This document shows positions 12,143-25,506 of a DNA stretch of 64,000 nt, in pieces. Position numbers and translations under genes: made by a program. Below the pieces are notes generated by a model that saw only the letters and a list, made by a program, of their open reading frames with translations, was not told the origin of the DNA and made no database searches. Position 1 is the first letter of the stretch; each line of letters opens with the position of its first letter. Source of the stretch: Rhytidiadelphus loreus. Taxonomy: Eukaryota > Streptophyta > Bryopsida > Hypnales > Hylocomiaceae. The stretch is from the NCBI GenBank assembly GCA_947034895.1, contig OX344764.1, positions 57,021,348 through 57,085,347 of the forward strand, in the 5' to 3' direction.

Positions 12143-15093
12143 CACTATAAGAAAATTGTGTTTTTGTAGATATGGAGATCTTGACATCCGCGCATCTCTA
12201 TTGACATTTTCCTATGTTTACATGGACGTCTAAAAAATTGCGTCTCGCGCAGATGTGCCAAAAACATCAAAAATCTTGATGGACATTACATATTTTCCAC
12301 TAGACATCCCCCAAAACATGGGTCAACAGGATCCTGAAAGGTCGCCATGTGGCTGCCACCTAAGTGCCACGCATATGTAAGAAGTCATGTAAGATTTTTT
12401 TCATCTAGTTCTGTCCATGATGTGGCATCTGAGGTGGCATCCGACGTTGCATCCAATAAGGATGATGTGGCATGCCATGTCAGCACATTTTTCTATTGTC
12501 TAAGAAATTTAATATTGTTATGAAGACATCAACTTAGACGTCTAAACGTTTTTCGAGACGTCATTGTAGATGTCTAAACATTTATTGAGACGTCAATTTA
12601 AACATCTAGATGTTTTGGGATGTCATTGTACATGTCTTCATTTCACCATCTATATTTCTTGTAATGTTCACTATAATTTAGAAGAACAAAATGATGTCAC
12701 CTTTGACATTCATGTGGTTGAATGCACTATTCAACATGATGTTAATATGGACAGTTACACAAGTCCTACATAATGCACATTCATATTTCATAATACACCA
12801 TACATAGTATACCATATACAATACATAATACGCCATAAAAAATACATTGTACTAAAAATTATGTCACATGACTCCAAATGTATTTCATAATTTCCAATAC
12901 AACATGATACACATAGTACACCATATACCATACAAAATATGCCAAAGAAAATACACCATATTTGAATATTATAGCACATAGATTCAAAAGTCACTTTTTG
13001 TGATTATATGGAGAGGAGAAGACGACTTCTTTATATAAGAGGGGTGGTTGAAAGTTAAACAAACAATATGGGATATGGAAAACACAAGAATTGTTACAAG
13101 TAGAATTGCAGACTGCATTTAGACGTCTAGACATTTTCTGAGACGTCATGGAAAACATCAAAAATACATGTTGATGTCCCTATGATGTTGGTATCAACGC
13201 TAATATATAAGTAGACGTCGTAGGTAGTTGTCTTTGCAAATGTAGACACCAATTAAAAAACATCAGTGTAGACATATGTAGTTCTCATATATGGTATTAA
13301 GGCATTGCATACAAATTGTTTATACCAATGCTCTAAATGATACCAAGCGGTGTATCATGCTAGGAATACATCTTGACAAAGGCCTAAAGATGGAAGGGGT
13401 GTTGAGCTTTTTGTCTATAGTCAAGGCACTTGCAACCACAAAGAGTTATTTGTTATCCACTCTAAGTAAGATTCTTACCTTTTGCGGAGTGGTTGACATT
13501 CGTGGGATGGAAATTGAACATTTTGGAAAGTTGTGTGCCGAACAAAAGTTAGGGGTAATGGAAGGCATTACACTCTACCCAGTCCACCCCAAACACGGTT
13601 CAATTGCAAAATAACAAGGATTTTGATGGACTACAACCAATGCAACAAAGACCCAATGTGGCATTCCATAGACGAAAAAAAAGCCTACTTTGTCATTGTA
13701 AGCGACAACGCAAATCCTGAGGTTGAAGCTTAATAAATTCACGTCCTTTGCATATATGTGTGATAACTTGCAAATGTCATGTAGAACATCTGAAGGATAG
13801 GGCGACTTGTCTACATCTATGTCTCCTACAAGGAACTGTTGTCTTGAAAACATTCAACGGGTGACAAAAGTAGTGATTGTCAATGTTGGGTGTAATTGTG
13901 TGACGTCATCTGAATGGGGAGGGTTGCTCATATGAAAATGTACTTGTCATTTTTTGAATTGCTCGAGGTAGATTCAATGCAAGACCTTGTTATTAGTAAT
14001 CAAAATGCAATGAATTGCACCATTTGTGAGCACAAAATGCATAGTTTACTTTGTTTGGATTTATTATCCACATCCATGTTAATGTTTTTTGGCGCATCCA
14101 TGTCCATTGTCATACATCAAAGAAGAAATTGGATTTACAATGAGTAGATATCGTCGTTTCTAGTATTTGTCAACTTGCATGGCATGCATAAATGCACTCT
14201 TTTACAGACGTTTATATCACCAAAAATTGGGCAAAAGGCCATGTCGTAGTCATATGAACATCACTAAAGATGCCTTTCTTCATTCGTTGAAGATTAGGCC
14301 ATTTGCTCAAACATAATCACGCAGTGAATTGCATGCTAGAGAATATGCGCTATCAAGTCATAATCACAAGAAGGTGAAGATGATGATGCCAAAAGTAATG
14401 TCTTTAGAAACATCTTAATGTCTTTAGAAACATCTTAATGTCTTTAGAAACATCTTAATGTCTTTAGAAACATCTTAATGTCTTTAGAAACATCTTAATG
14501 TCTTTAGAAACATCTTAATGTCTTTAGAAACATCTTAATGTCTTTAGAAATGTTTTGATGTCTTTAGAAACAACTTAATGTCTTTAGAAACATTTGTACA
14601 TTCCATTTGACGTTCACAAGAACATCTGACAAATACGACATGGATGGACACATCAACATTTCCATGTCCACATTGCTGAATTTCCATGTCATATACCACA
14701 TCAAATGCCACATCATCTTTTTTCCCCAAACTGCATGTTTATCATTTTTTTCACCTTGGGCAATTATTTTCTCTTAGATCCTTAGTAATTTCTACTAATA
14801 TACCCACAGTTAAAATGGACTAGGGATGTTGACATGGTAATGAATTTTTTTTTGACAATCTTTGGAACATCATCATGTCTGCAGTCATGTCTTAAACGAC
14901 ATAGTTGTTTTTGCTAGCACCTACATATTGTGACCATAATTTTCCTCTATTTTCTACAACATCTATATAAATCTACACTTTTGTTGTATTTGTATAGTAA
15001 ATATCTCAATGTTCTTTTGGATATAGCATGTCCACCTTGGACATGCTATGTTTTTAGTCAGACATCCAAAAAAACACGGTTTTTTTTGTAGTG
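12143..15093. mobile_element. CACTA-like element inserted in the copia remnant
   Basis: The left end CACTATAAGAAAATTGTG mirrors the right end, whose complement begins CACTACAAAAAAAACCGTG. Many AGACGTCT/GACATCT motifs lie near both ends as subterminal repeats. No 3-bp TSD matches (atg on the left, aag on the right), so an end may have changed. Short ORFs inside are not recognisable as a transposase. The element contains the 20-bp minisatellite at 14401-14593. Confidence 0.6.
14401..14593. repeat. 20-bp minisatellite, about ten copies
   Basis: The unit TCTTTAGAAACATCTTAATG is repeated seven times without change, followed by three diverged copies. The uniformity suggests recent expansion or slippage. 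Confidence 0.95.
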
Positions 15094-16306
15094 AAGGTCG
15101 GAGAGGAATTTGGGCTCGCAGACAGCAATTCAGTGGGGTCATGTTGAATATGCATACATTGGATGATGGACGGTCGAGATGATCCTCTAGTGTAGGGTTG
15201 AGATTGGATTAAGATGAACTATTTGGTCCAACTGGCAGAAGGGAAGGACTCTAGATCAGTGGATGTTGGGGCATCAAAATTTGTTGTAGGGGTTAGATCA
15301 CTAGACGTTGTTGTGGTCCAGTGTCATGACACACATCTTGAGGCATGTCCATGCCACCTTGGTAAGCAAGGGGGACATTGGAGGTGACTCTCTAAACCTT
15401 GTAAGAGATGAGGTGAGAAGAATTGGGGAGTCTCGAGCAATCAAAGCGTTGTAGTGCTTTTTTTAAGACAAGTTAGATGGCATTCCATACATTCTTGGAA
15501 AGTTTGTGAGAAGAATCATTCATGGGTCTAAAGAACGTGAGGATCCAAGTTGTGAATCAAAAGTTATGGCTCTTCAAAGTTGGCAGTGTCCTAGTCGTGT
15601 CACGAGAGGATGGGACGTGGGAGCTAAGTTTTGGGAAGATTCCTTTGAGCCAAATAGGGCATGCCACATATTTGTATAAAGTTAAGGAGACAAGAATTCT
15701 AGAATGCTAAGGCTCATGAAGAGATGAGCTGTGTGCTAAGAGTTATAGGCATCTAAAGAGGGTCCGTGGAGTCTTGGAGAAGTACTCTTCCGGGCAACCC
15801 GAATCTTTGGAGGGCCATAACTTCCTCAATACTTGTTGGAATTAAGGAAATGAATTGTTCACTGTGATCTACAAAAAATTTGATTATGAAAATGGGCTTA
15901 CACTTTGGATTTGGAGTCTAGAGCTAAAACTTATCCTGATGGAAACATCGGAAGTCTTTGGGGGCTCGATTTTGGAGAGACAACTTGGAAACGGGTGGTC
16001 TATTAAGTAGGGGGGGGTTCCGGGAAACCCTTAGGATGGAGGGGGGGCTGCTAAATTCTGCAAAGAATACTATTGAGAAGGGGTGGTTTTTTTCCTCACT
16101 TCCAAATGGTGCCATGGCGAGCCAAAATGGCCTAGGTAGTGAGGTTGGTGTTGGAGCCTCACCACCACTTGTGTATTACCATAGAGTGCTTGTGCACTCA
16201 TTAATAATAGTTGGATGTGTCCTACTTCACAATAGGCCATGGTGTAAGTCTTATTGAGTGAATCCCCAAGTAAAGTGAGTTGGGTATCATTGGGGAATGC
16301 TAGCAT
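15094..16306 (-). pseudogene. probable upstream part of the same copia element
   Basis: On the minus strand, short Ser/Thr/Pro-rich stretches just past the CACTA insertion fit the variable linker between copia integrase and reverse transcriptase. Frames are broken and no integrase core can be confirmed. The rest (about 15.7-16.3 kb) may be 5' untranslated or LTR sequence. It ends at the outer boundary of the giant element. Confidence 0.3.
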
Positions 16307-16790
16307 GCGAGCATGGAGTGTGGAGCGTGGAGCGCAGATTGGCGAGCAGGGAGCGGGGATTTTGTGATTTAGGAAAATAAACTAGCCAAAAAAGTATAAA
16401 ATATTGGATGACAATTTATCAAAAAGTAAATGAAAAATTGGATGAAAAAATTGGATGAAAAATTGGATGAAAAATTGGATGATAAAGTGGATGATAAAAT
16501 TGGATGATAAAGCGAATGAAAATTGAATGACCAATGAAGAAAAACATCAATGAACAATGGATTGGAAATGGCTTTGCAGTGGATGAAAAAATAGGTTGAA
16601 TGTTGAAAACTAAATTGGATGAGCTCAAATGAAAAAATGGCTCATAGTGCATTGAAATTCTGGTGACGATGGATGAAAAGATTGGATTGAATTGGATGAA
16701 AAAATGTATGAGAGTGGATGAAAACAGTAGAAGGTAGTTGGTAAAACTTATGGATATAGGCTGATTAAAAATTCTTTGGTACATATCTAG
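16307..16790 (+). repeat. left terminal inverted repeat with GGATGAAAAATT tandem array
   Basis: The outer part is G-rich (GCGTGGAGCG, AGGGAGCGGGG). It is followed by the near-identical core, then by degenerate copies of GGATGAAAAATT to about 16730. The complement of the right arm has the same order. Confidence 0.7.
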
Positions 16791-16799
16791 GTGGATGTA

Positions 16800-17556
16800 T
16801 TGATATGAAAGGAAAGTTTAGGGTGTAGGCCGGGTGAGGGCATACAAGAAGGCTCCTAGTGTCAACAAAACAATAAGTATAGAAACAACATCAGCTACTT
16901 TGTAGAAATAAAAACTTGTTACAATCTAGTGACCATGCTCATAGGCTATCCTATGACTATAGTAGATGGAAGGTTGATTTGAAACATCCTTATAACAATA
17001 ATACTAATATACACTTAGGACACTTGAAAATTGGAATACTGGAGGTCAGGCCATGTTAGTTGCACATTCATTGATAGAATTCCCTTTTGTTGTGTGGACA
17101 AACACTTATTTGGAGTATATGGTCCCATTGGTTTGGTAGAAGCAAGCAAGGACAAAAATGGAATGGACAAGGGGTTGAAGTCACTTGATTACCTCAATAG
17201 ACACGAAATGCACTTAACAAATATAAGGATGATACATTTACATGATAATCCAAAAAGGCTAATGATATGCAAATAGTGATCTTTGTAGTCTCACTACATC
17301 TTCATTCAAGAGGACGGTAAACACAAAGAGTATTCTTGTTAAAAAAAAGAAGCTACTTTCACTCAATATGACTTAGTATCCCACTGAGAAGGACTGCCTT
17401 TACTTTGTTGAGGCTAAATCTCACACCGTGAATAAAGGCATCAGAGGCACAATGTAGATTGCAGACGACCATAAAAATATAAAAACATAGTACAAATGTT
17501 TACAATTTGACCAGGTTCCACGCTTCCCCAAGCACTTCAATTTCATCTCCTTGAAA
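16800..17556. other. subterminal non-coding stretch of the giant element
   Basis: Lies between the left TIR and the end of the transposase remnant. I see short ORFs only and no recognisable domain. Confidence 0.4.
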
Positions 17557-19160
17557 TTAGGATAGGTACAGTCGGGAAATGACAAAATGGTGAGCATATA
17601 CTTCTCTGTTCAAGGCTGTACACCTTATATCAGGGAAACAATGCAACCAAATCCTGGATGGGGGACCGTGGTTATCCTTTCTATGTGTGCATTCAAAGTC
17701 AAAGATGAAGCACAGTTGTTCTGATGTTTGATTGTTAGGGCCTTTGGATTCCATCTGATAACCTTCCCTGCTCGAGTTGTGGAATATACATCTAGATTAG
17801 GTGGAACAAAGTAGGCCCGTACCGATTTGATTCCTGCTTCTCCACCAAAAAGTCTACACAGTGAAACCAATTGTCGTTGTGGAAGCTCAAATTAATCTGG
17901 CGGCCTCCGGCGATAAAATCTTAGCTTTAGATAGTTTGGTACCCATTTGAACGGGCCAAATGGAAAAAACAAGTGGTATAGATAACACCCACTTCCATTG
18001 ATATCCCTTCACGCACCATTCAATGTCGTTGTTGCAAAAAAAGAACTGTATATAATCATTACAATTTTTTTTGTAGTTCACCATCATACTTGTGTATGTC
18101 GGCGCTGCTATAGGTTGGTTGTTCTGGACTATTTGGATAGTGCACTTTTTCCTTGTAATTTCTTGATCGGCAAAGCATGCCTCACGGATGTTTTGGGTAA
18201 TTTATCAATATGCCATTGTGTTTCGTCAGACATGCTCTCCTGGATACATGATACGTGAGTGGACCGGTGAGTACTTTCAGGGGCCAAATTAGGAACATTT
18301 GTCATGACATCTTGCATTTCCACATCCACGCTTGGAGAGTTGTCTTCCCTTATCGGATTATTTGGTGCTGCACTTGTTGACGCTCTTGAGGATCTAGTTT
18401 GAATGCGGGGATGGAAAAAATTGACTTTATCAGGCCTATGAGAATCGTGCTTGCATTCCAGTGGCATGTTTGCCTTTCGCTTGTGAGACCCAAAGACTTC
18501 CTCACCCTCAAGTTGAGGCACCCTATTCACAAATTCTTCAACTTCAGGAATGCGTGAAATAGCTTCCGCCAAGGCTTTTGGATTCCTAGTTCGTTGTGTT
18601 GACCTCTGTGCAACACGGAGCATTAGTTCTTCCTTCTCCAGACCCATTCCAGATTGATTTCCTTTCAGATATTGATAATACCTCACCATTTGCATGAAAG
18701 CTCGAACAAAATCATCTATTGTGGCTATGTACAAATCATTTCCCTGATTTCCGGATTGCTGAAGCCACTTATTGTATACTGTCTCTACTAGGTTGCAAGA
18801 CAACATCTTTGCGAGCTTGTTTTCATTTAGATCCTAAATAACCAATACCAATACCAATATTGCCATTAGATGCTGGACAAAAGCAATTTTTCCTGAAATC
18901 ATCCTAAAAGCATTAACAATTACCAACTTCCAGTGATGGACTGAAATTGAGATGCAGAACTTCTATAGTGCCCACCACATCCAAGAGATTGAGAGAAGAT
19001 GGATCCCCCAAAGTCTGTAAACAGTTTGTAGTAGAAATCCCACTTAGTACCTAGAGCGCTTTTCTAAAGCACCAACGCATGCATACATTGCTCATTACCA
19101 ATCAATTGAAACACATTGACAATACAAAACCCCACCAAATATCCATAAGTATTGATGAGT

Positions 19161-19192
19161 GGATATCCCTCTCGGTACCGAGAGGGATATCC
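19161..19192. repeat. perfect 32-bp palindrome
   Basis: The half-site is GGATATCCCTCTCGGT and the second half is its exact complement, with no spacer. It lies in the transposase intron just left of the LTR-type element. Confidence 0.95.
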
Positions 19193-19639
19193 TATAGCAC
19201 CTAGGTATGCATGCATTAGGGGTTTACGATTAGATCGACAACAATTTTTCAACCCGAAACCTCTGGATGTTTCATAAGTACCCAAGGGGGATAAACAATG
19301 TTGGTATCTGTGGGCGCTTAATTACCCACCCTTGGTAATTAATCGGACACAACCAGGTTCTAGGGGTTAACTAAATTCTAACCTAACGGGTGACTAAGCG
19401 TAGGTCCATTGTGCCTTCCAAGCAATGGATCTTCTTTACTAAGTCCCTAGTTTCCGCAGGTGGCAATGGAGCTGCCCCCAATTGGCGAGGGAATAGTTCG
19501 GGCCAACCGTCCCCTAACAGCAGCCTATGCGAACTACCACCGAATCTATCCTAATCTATGGGAATCTGAGGCTAATTGACCTTTCCTAAGACTGAGGAGG
19601 GATTTCCTAAGTCCCTTCTATGGTTTCCTAAGTTGATTG

Positions 19640-19990
19640 GGTTTTTTCCTAATCTAAGTTATCTTTTTTCCTAATTTAATTGATCTTTGTTCCTAATTTA
19701 ATTTCTCAATTTTAATTTATCTTTTTTCCTAATTTAACCTTCTAATTTAATTTATCTTTTTTCCTAATTTAATCTTCTAATTTAATTTATCTTTTATCTA
19801 ATTTAATCTTCTAATTTAATTTATCTTTTATCTAATTTAATCTTCTAATTTAATTTATCATTTTTCCTAATTTAATCTTCTAATTTAATTTATCCTTTTT
19901 CCTAATTTAATCTTCTAATTTAATTTATCCTTTTTCCTAATTTAATCTTCTAATTTAATTTATCCTTTTTCCTAATTTCTATTTGCTAAT
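19640..19990. repeat. TCTAATTTAATTTATC tandem array, about 28-bp period
   Basis: Degenerate units of CTTCTAATTTAATTTATC with a TTTTTCCTAATTTAAT spacer are repeated about ten times inside the LTR-type element. Confidence 0.8.
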
Positions 19991-20699
19991 CGAAATTAAT
20001 CACTACCTAACAGGGTTTAGCGTAAATTAAAAGGAAGAAAGCCCCAGGGATTGGTTTACTAACTCACCTGATCGTCGTTGGCATGCGCGGCATTTTCCTC
20101 CATACCTCCGGCCGCGTGCTCGTACTCCATAGTCGACACGTATTTTGAAGTAGTAAAATGCCAACGGCTTAGTCCTTGGCGAAGTAGTACACTCTAAAGA
20201 CCCTTAATGGTCCCTTCCTTTCTCCTTGTCCCTTTTTTCTTTTACTTCAACACTATTCCTACCAACCCCTTAAATGAAACCTTACACCATATGACGCTAA
20301 TCTAATGGGAGAGTCACCTATTCTCTTACGTCGTCATTTTGGTGTCATCCTAATCTCTTTCCTAATGGTTGTAAGAAGCTTTTGAGATTTCCTACCTAAT
20401 CCTATGACGCAACACTATTTATCGTCTCTCCCTTCTTCCTCTCTTACAACTACCCCCTTCCTAATTTTGTCATCATTGTGTGAGGTGGCTTGTTGGTGAG
20501 GGACCTTGAGAGGTTGTGTAGGTTTGGACGCGTAGGATGGCGACTTCTCTTCCCCCCTTCTTCCTTTAGCCTTGAGTTGGTCTTTCGTTAGTCTTTTACT
20601 AGACCCCCGGTTTTCAATCTTAGTGGGATGAAAACCCCCAAAAAGAGTGTGGTGGGGCCCCGCAGGGCATCGTCCCGTAGTGCTGAATTTAGTTGAGGT

Positions 20700-21200
20700 A
20701 AGGATTTCTCCTTCCCCCCTCCTTTGAACTCCCAACTCCCTGGCCCTCCTCCTTGAACTCCCAACTCCCTGGCCCTCCTCCTTGAACTCCCAACTCCTTG
20801 GCCCTCTTCCTTGAACTCCCAACTCCCTGGCCCTCCCAAACTGGCCCTCCCCGAACTGGCTCCCCGAACTGGCTTCCCCCCCCCAAACTGGCTCCCCGAC
20901 CCCCTGGCTCCCCGATACCCAGCCCCCCAAACTGGCTTCCCGACCCCCTGGCTGACTGCTCCCTTATGGGCTGGCTGACTGTTCCTTTACGGGCTGGCTG
21001 ACTGCTCCCTTACGGGCCTCCCCTTGGGCGGGCTGACTGCTTCCCTTACGGGCCTCCCCTTGGGGCTGGCTGACTGCTCCTTTACGGGCCTCTCCTTGGG
21101 CTGGCTGACTGCTTCCCTTACGGCCCTCCCCTTGGGGCTGGCTGACTGCTCCTCCCCTCACGGGCTATCCCCTTACGGGCTGGTCCCAAGTATTTTTACT
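20700..21200. repeat. GC-rich tandem arrays
   Basis: The first array repeats TTGAACTCCCAACTCCCTGG and the second repeats GGCTGGCTGACTGCTCC with CCTTACGGGCCTCCCC. Several reading frames stay open through the arrays only because of their composition, so I do not call genes here. Confidence 0.8.
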
Positions 21201-24200
21201 ACAATCCTTCCTCTCCGGGTTCCCGTATGGGAACCCACTACACAACTTAAAATTAGACAGGTCAGGGTCAAAGCTTCGCCGCCTAGGGGGAATAGACAAA
21301 AAGTTTTAACAACTAGCAAAACAACGGCCTAGTGGCGGGGTTTCTCCCTATACTTGTCTACCACCTAGGGCACTCTTGGGGGCTAAACTTTGGCTTTTCC
21401 CAAGAAGATCTTGGGAACTAAACTTTGGAACCAAAAGTATAGGGGGTTCAAAGCTTTGCCGTCGAATTGGTTTTGATACCAACTCTAAGACTGGTGACGC
21501 CCCCCGGGTCCAAAGCTTCGCTGTCTAAGGCCTGTTTTTGACACACACTCTAAGACTAGGGTAGGTTACAGGTTCAAAGCTTCGCCGCCTCAAGGGCGGT
21601 GGGGTCCACTCGTAAACAACACGGCAAGGGTGATTATGGTTAGGACTTATACAAGAGGCAACCGAATCCACAAAGTAAGCATAAACAAGGCAATACTCAT
21701 GTACTAAAGGCCCCCCAAAGCGGCATCGCCAAGGTACGGTGGGGGGTGACTTTAGGATTAGTACAAGACACACAAAAGATACACGGAAAACACACGCAAG
21801 TAGATGGAAATCGCTTGACTCGCACACGTACAAGGTAAGGTGGAAGGACCTCAAGGACTTTTAAAGAGCTTGAAATAAAACGACAATGGGAGCCAAAAGT
21901 GCTCCGAAAACACCGTAGAGGTTTTTTGGCTTGAAACGCCAAAAATTCCAAGATAACTTGGACCCACAGACCCAAAACAAGTATTGGGGGTGTTTTGGGA
22001 GAGAGAAGGGCCCCCTTTTATAGGTTTCCAAGGGCCCACTCCCCCCCTCGACGAGTAACCTCATCCATCCGGATTTTCATCCAACTTTGAGATTTTCACC
22101 TAATTTTGGGTTTTACGCTGGTCCTAACCTCTAACTTTTGGAGTTTAGCTCGGAATTGCAAATGGATTGCGCCAATGGCTTCAGAATTCCATTTTTAGCC
22201 TAGAGAACCCCCTAATCCCTATTTTTTATCACAAAAAAACCATCGGAAACTAGTGTCAACTGGAGTCAATTAAAAGGGTAAAAACCTAACTTTTGGGGTT
22301 TACCTCTTTTGGCTTGGGTAACTAGCTAGGGTTGTTGGGGAGGCTCTAGGGAGTAAGAAAAGGCTCCTTGATGTCTTCGTTCCGACTTTGTACGCTCCCG
22401 GGACGCCGGTCAACCCCGCAAAGATCTTGCCGTAATTATCAATTGGGGGGATGTTGTCAGTTTCGGCTGCTTCCCGCTATTGGAACACCATGAAATTGGC
22501 GGGGCGCGTTATTAACATAAAAGATGCTAGTCTAATTTTTAGTGAGATTTTACCGCGGCTTGGGTATTTTCCATGAATTTCCCAACATGGCCTTTGGCGG
22601 TTGACTGCTCGGAAAAAGATCCTTTGGAGATCAGAAAAAACCGAGACTTTTTGGGGAACCTCTCATGGAGTCCCCCAAGCCACGTGCCAAGTCTTGGGCT
22701 ATTCTGGCACACAGTTGGTGGCGAGGTGAAAACTGACTTCGGTTGAATCACCGGCAGTCAGGGAATCTTTCACATGTGGGGGAATCTTGGCGAATGGGTT
22801 TTGCCGTGGACATCCCGACATGTTCCAGATCCGAGAACACTATCCGGCGGCTGTGGATTCCTCCATGCGGCCTGTCTGGGACAAGTAACACCTGCAAGCT
22901 AACAATTTGGATTCCTAATGTTTCGTCGGTGGAATGGGGAAACTAGAACCTATCTTTGGAGATTTACGTGGGGACCCTCCTAACTCTCCTAAGACTAATT
23001 TAGCCTATCATGGTCACATGCACTGGGTTTGGGCTATTTTGGGTAAGTTCCCAGTAGCCCTATTGTTTCCCACTAATTACGAGTTCTAACCTATATACAA
23101 GTGGGTTTTATGGGTAATCTATGGATAAAAGGCTATTTATGACCAAATGCTATACTGGTACGTGACATACCTATTTTGGTTCTACACTCTTTTTTGGGCT
23201 TTTTGTAGTACTTTATGCCTTAATTTGTAATAAACTAAAAAAAAGAAAACAATGAGTCCCAAGTGACGAATTTGGGGCTCACAGTATCAGTAGAGCTTTT
23301 CTACATTATCTAAATATGCATGTGTTCCTTATGAAGTGCCAAATAATTCCAGCACATTGTATGGAACCTAAACCGTAAATAAACTACATAAGGGAATAGG
23401 CATGCTTAAAGCACTACACTATACAAACCCCTGACCTCACTTCAAGTGAACTACCAATCACAATGAGTCCTTAGAGCGCTACTTACAACTCCAAAATCAA
23501 TTAAAGAAGGATATTAGAGAAATAAAAGAAATAATATATTGGATAGGTTAAGATGAGCAAGATTTTGCAGCTGCCATGGAATTTTCAAATATGTCAAATG
23601 AGAGAGATACAAACTGAGCACTTACGAGTTGCAAGAAGCCGCCCATTGGCGATAACGGAAATGCCAAAATGATAGCCATAGGTGTAATTGACGCTTTCTT
23701 TCTTTGCAAGTGGTGCCTAATGACAACCACCATGCTCTGATGGCAAGGTACCTCGATTCAGATTCATCTGGAGAAGTGGCGTTTTTGTATTGCTTGCATA
23801 GCAATCAATGCTGATCTTGCATGTTTCCACGGATGTCAGCCTTCGTATGCTTTTCTATTGATTGTGTCCAATGAAAGAGACAAGTTCTCTCACGGTTTGC
23901 CATTGCCTCACTACTATCTCCTGATCCATAGATGGTCTTCACTACATTTCAATTCGCTTGAGCACTGTTAGCCATGAATCCTTTGAACTAGGTGTTTTTT
24001 TCACTGTGTCTTCCTAATATCGAGTTCAAATTCCTCCAGAACAAAATCTAGGCTGAAGTGTCCTCAGATTGCATGTCACAAATTGCGATTGTCATAACGC
24101 GGCAGTATATAGAATATACATATAGCACGCCATTGTAGTCCACCCTTTCACCCATTTCACGTGATCGAATATCATCTAGGAGTCTCAAAGGTCGCCATCA

Positions 24201-25506
24201 TGTTGCATACGCTTCACTAGGTCCACTCCACTTTCAAGTCCCACTTCAGACATTTTGAAGAGAAAGACTTTATCCGCTTCTGTTCTTTGTCCTGGAAATT
24301 TGCTTTCCTAAATGAAAGCCCAAGTACTGGAACCCCTCAACTTTGTTATGCTATCAATGACACCAAATCTTCTCAAACATTTGAACAATGTATCCTTGTT
24401 CCGAATACTAGGAGAGCTGAAGTACTTGCATTTGTCCAAGATAGGGACAAGGTCAACGAAGTCAAGCGGCTTTGGCTCCACCCTATCTTTGCTGAGGAGC
24501 AGTTCGCTGAGTAGTTCCTTTGTAGCCTCAAGTATAATAGACGAATTGGTTGCAGTTGGGGTTCTCTCCATCTATTCATCAATTAGGACTCTAGTTCTAT
24601 GTTGAAAGTCTCGTAGTTCACCATCTTTGATTGGGTATTCATGAATTCCAAGGTGTATAAACGTCCGAGTCATCCCTATATTTCTGAGGACATAGTAGGC
24701 TTTCACAACACACTTGGCAATACATGAAGGAGGTTGTTTACATATTCTGCAAACAAGAGTTGACCCTACTGGATGCAAATTTCTAACATCGACCGCAAAG
24801 GGAGACATACCTTCCCATTCCAACTCATTCATAGCATTAGTTCGATTATTGCGATTGAGAAACTCACAACTTGTATTCATGCATCTAAGATGCCCCACAC
24901 AAACAGATGTGCAAAATGTCAAGCCCATTCGATTACTAATATTCATTGTCATTGTTTTGGTCCAGACGTGGCCATCGTATCGCTTATCCATGCCCGCCAT
25001 CTGATGAGCATGAGATGGAGGGCGGTTGGTCTCTATAGGAGGCAACTCAAAGATAATATTTTCGTTGAAGCTTGGAGGCAACGTACGTATTCTCTCAATG
25101 CAAATTGACATGTAATCAATTTTTGACAGTATATTTTGACATCCCTTTTGCACACATAATTGACTCAAATAATCGATTACAGATGTAACACCCGCACCAA
25201 AATTCTTCGCCAGTGATGCTAGAAGGCTACTAAAGCTAGGCAAAGTAGACACTGAGGATGGAGTCTCTGAATTCAACCTAGACTCGGTCGAATTGCGGTC
25301 AGAGTCCGAACTAAGAATGGTTAAGGGGATTCTACCTTCACAAGAATCAAGGGAGGTGTTTGAAATGACGACGTACACAACTGACACGGTGTATCCCTCA
25401 CTATATAATCCGGAACCAAGAGAGTATGAACTCCATAAGCTCTATACCTGCCAGATTTCAGATGCCATGCATTGGTGCCATCTTGAGATATAGGAAGTTG
25501 TCTTAT

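Larger units (their letters stand above)
19309..23283. mobile_element. LTR-type element with 5-bp TSD, probably a large solo LTR
   Basis: The element begins TGTGGGCGC and ends GGGGCTCACA, the TG...CA ends of LTR retroelements. The 5-bp repeat gtatc flanks it (19304-19308 and 23284-23288). No gag or pol ORF is present in 3975 bp, and I cannot find a second LTR copy inside. A very long solo LTR or a non-autonomous LARD-like element therefore fits best. It holds a TTTAATTTATC/CCTAATTTAATC array (19640-19990), a GC-rich array (20700-21200) and several copies of GGTTCAAAGCTTCGCCG (21270-21590). It lies in an intron of the MULE transposase. Confidence 0.7.
17557..25387 (-). pseudogene. MULE-type transposase, decayed, split by an LTR-type insertion
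   Basis: Minus-strand segments read in order. 25387-24572: a Cys/His-rich N-terminal region (CTSVCVGHLRC, CRICKQPPSC, HLGIHEYP) like a FLYWCH/WRKY-GCM1 finger. 24571-23625: a core with VMTIAICDMQSED, FKGFMANSAQAN, then ERTCLFHWTQS holding the MULE C-x2-H motif, and LWLSFWHFRYRQW. A GTAAGT donor follows near 23624. 18834-18129: VETVYNKWLQQSGNQGNDLY, IDDFVRAF and LEGEEVFGSHKRK, then less certain exons to 17557. The 4-kb LTR-type element (19309-23283) sits in the intron. In-frame stops include TAG at 24572-24574 and 24308-24310 and several near 24100-23900. The second catalytic Asp appears as Asn. The family would excise and insert the giant element; this copy looks dead. Confidence 0.7.

Noticed and set aside
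14401..14593. Regular 20-bp repeats as a CRISPR array
   Set aside because: The units are contiguous with no unique spacers, in eukaryotic DNA. It is a minisatellite.
12143..15093. A clean CACTA insertion with TSD
   Set aside because: The ends are CACTA-like but the three flanking bases differ (atg and aag), so I report the element without claiming a TSD.
20415..21332. Overlapping open frames on both strands (up to 171 codons)
   Set aside because: They follow the GC-rich tandem arrays in the LTR-type element. They are repeats of one short peptide, without domain or start context.
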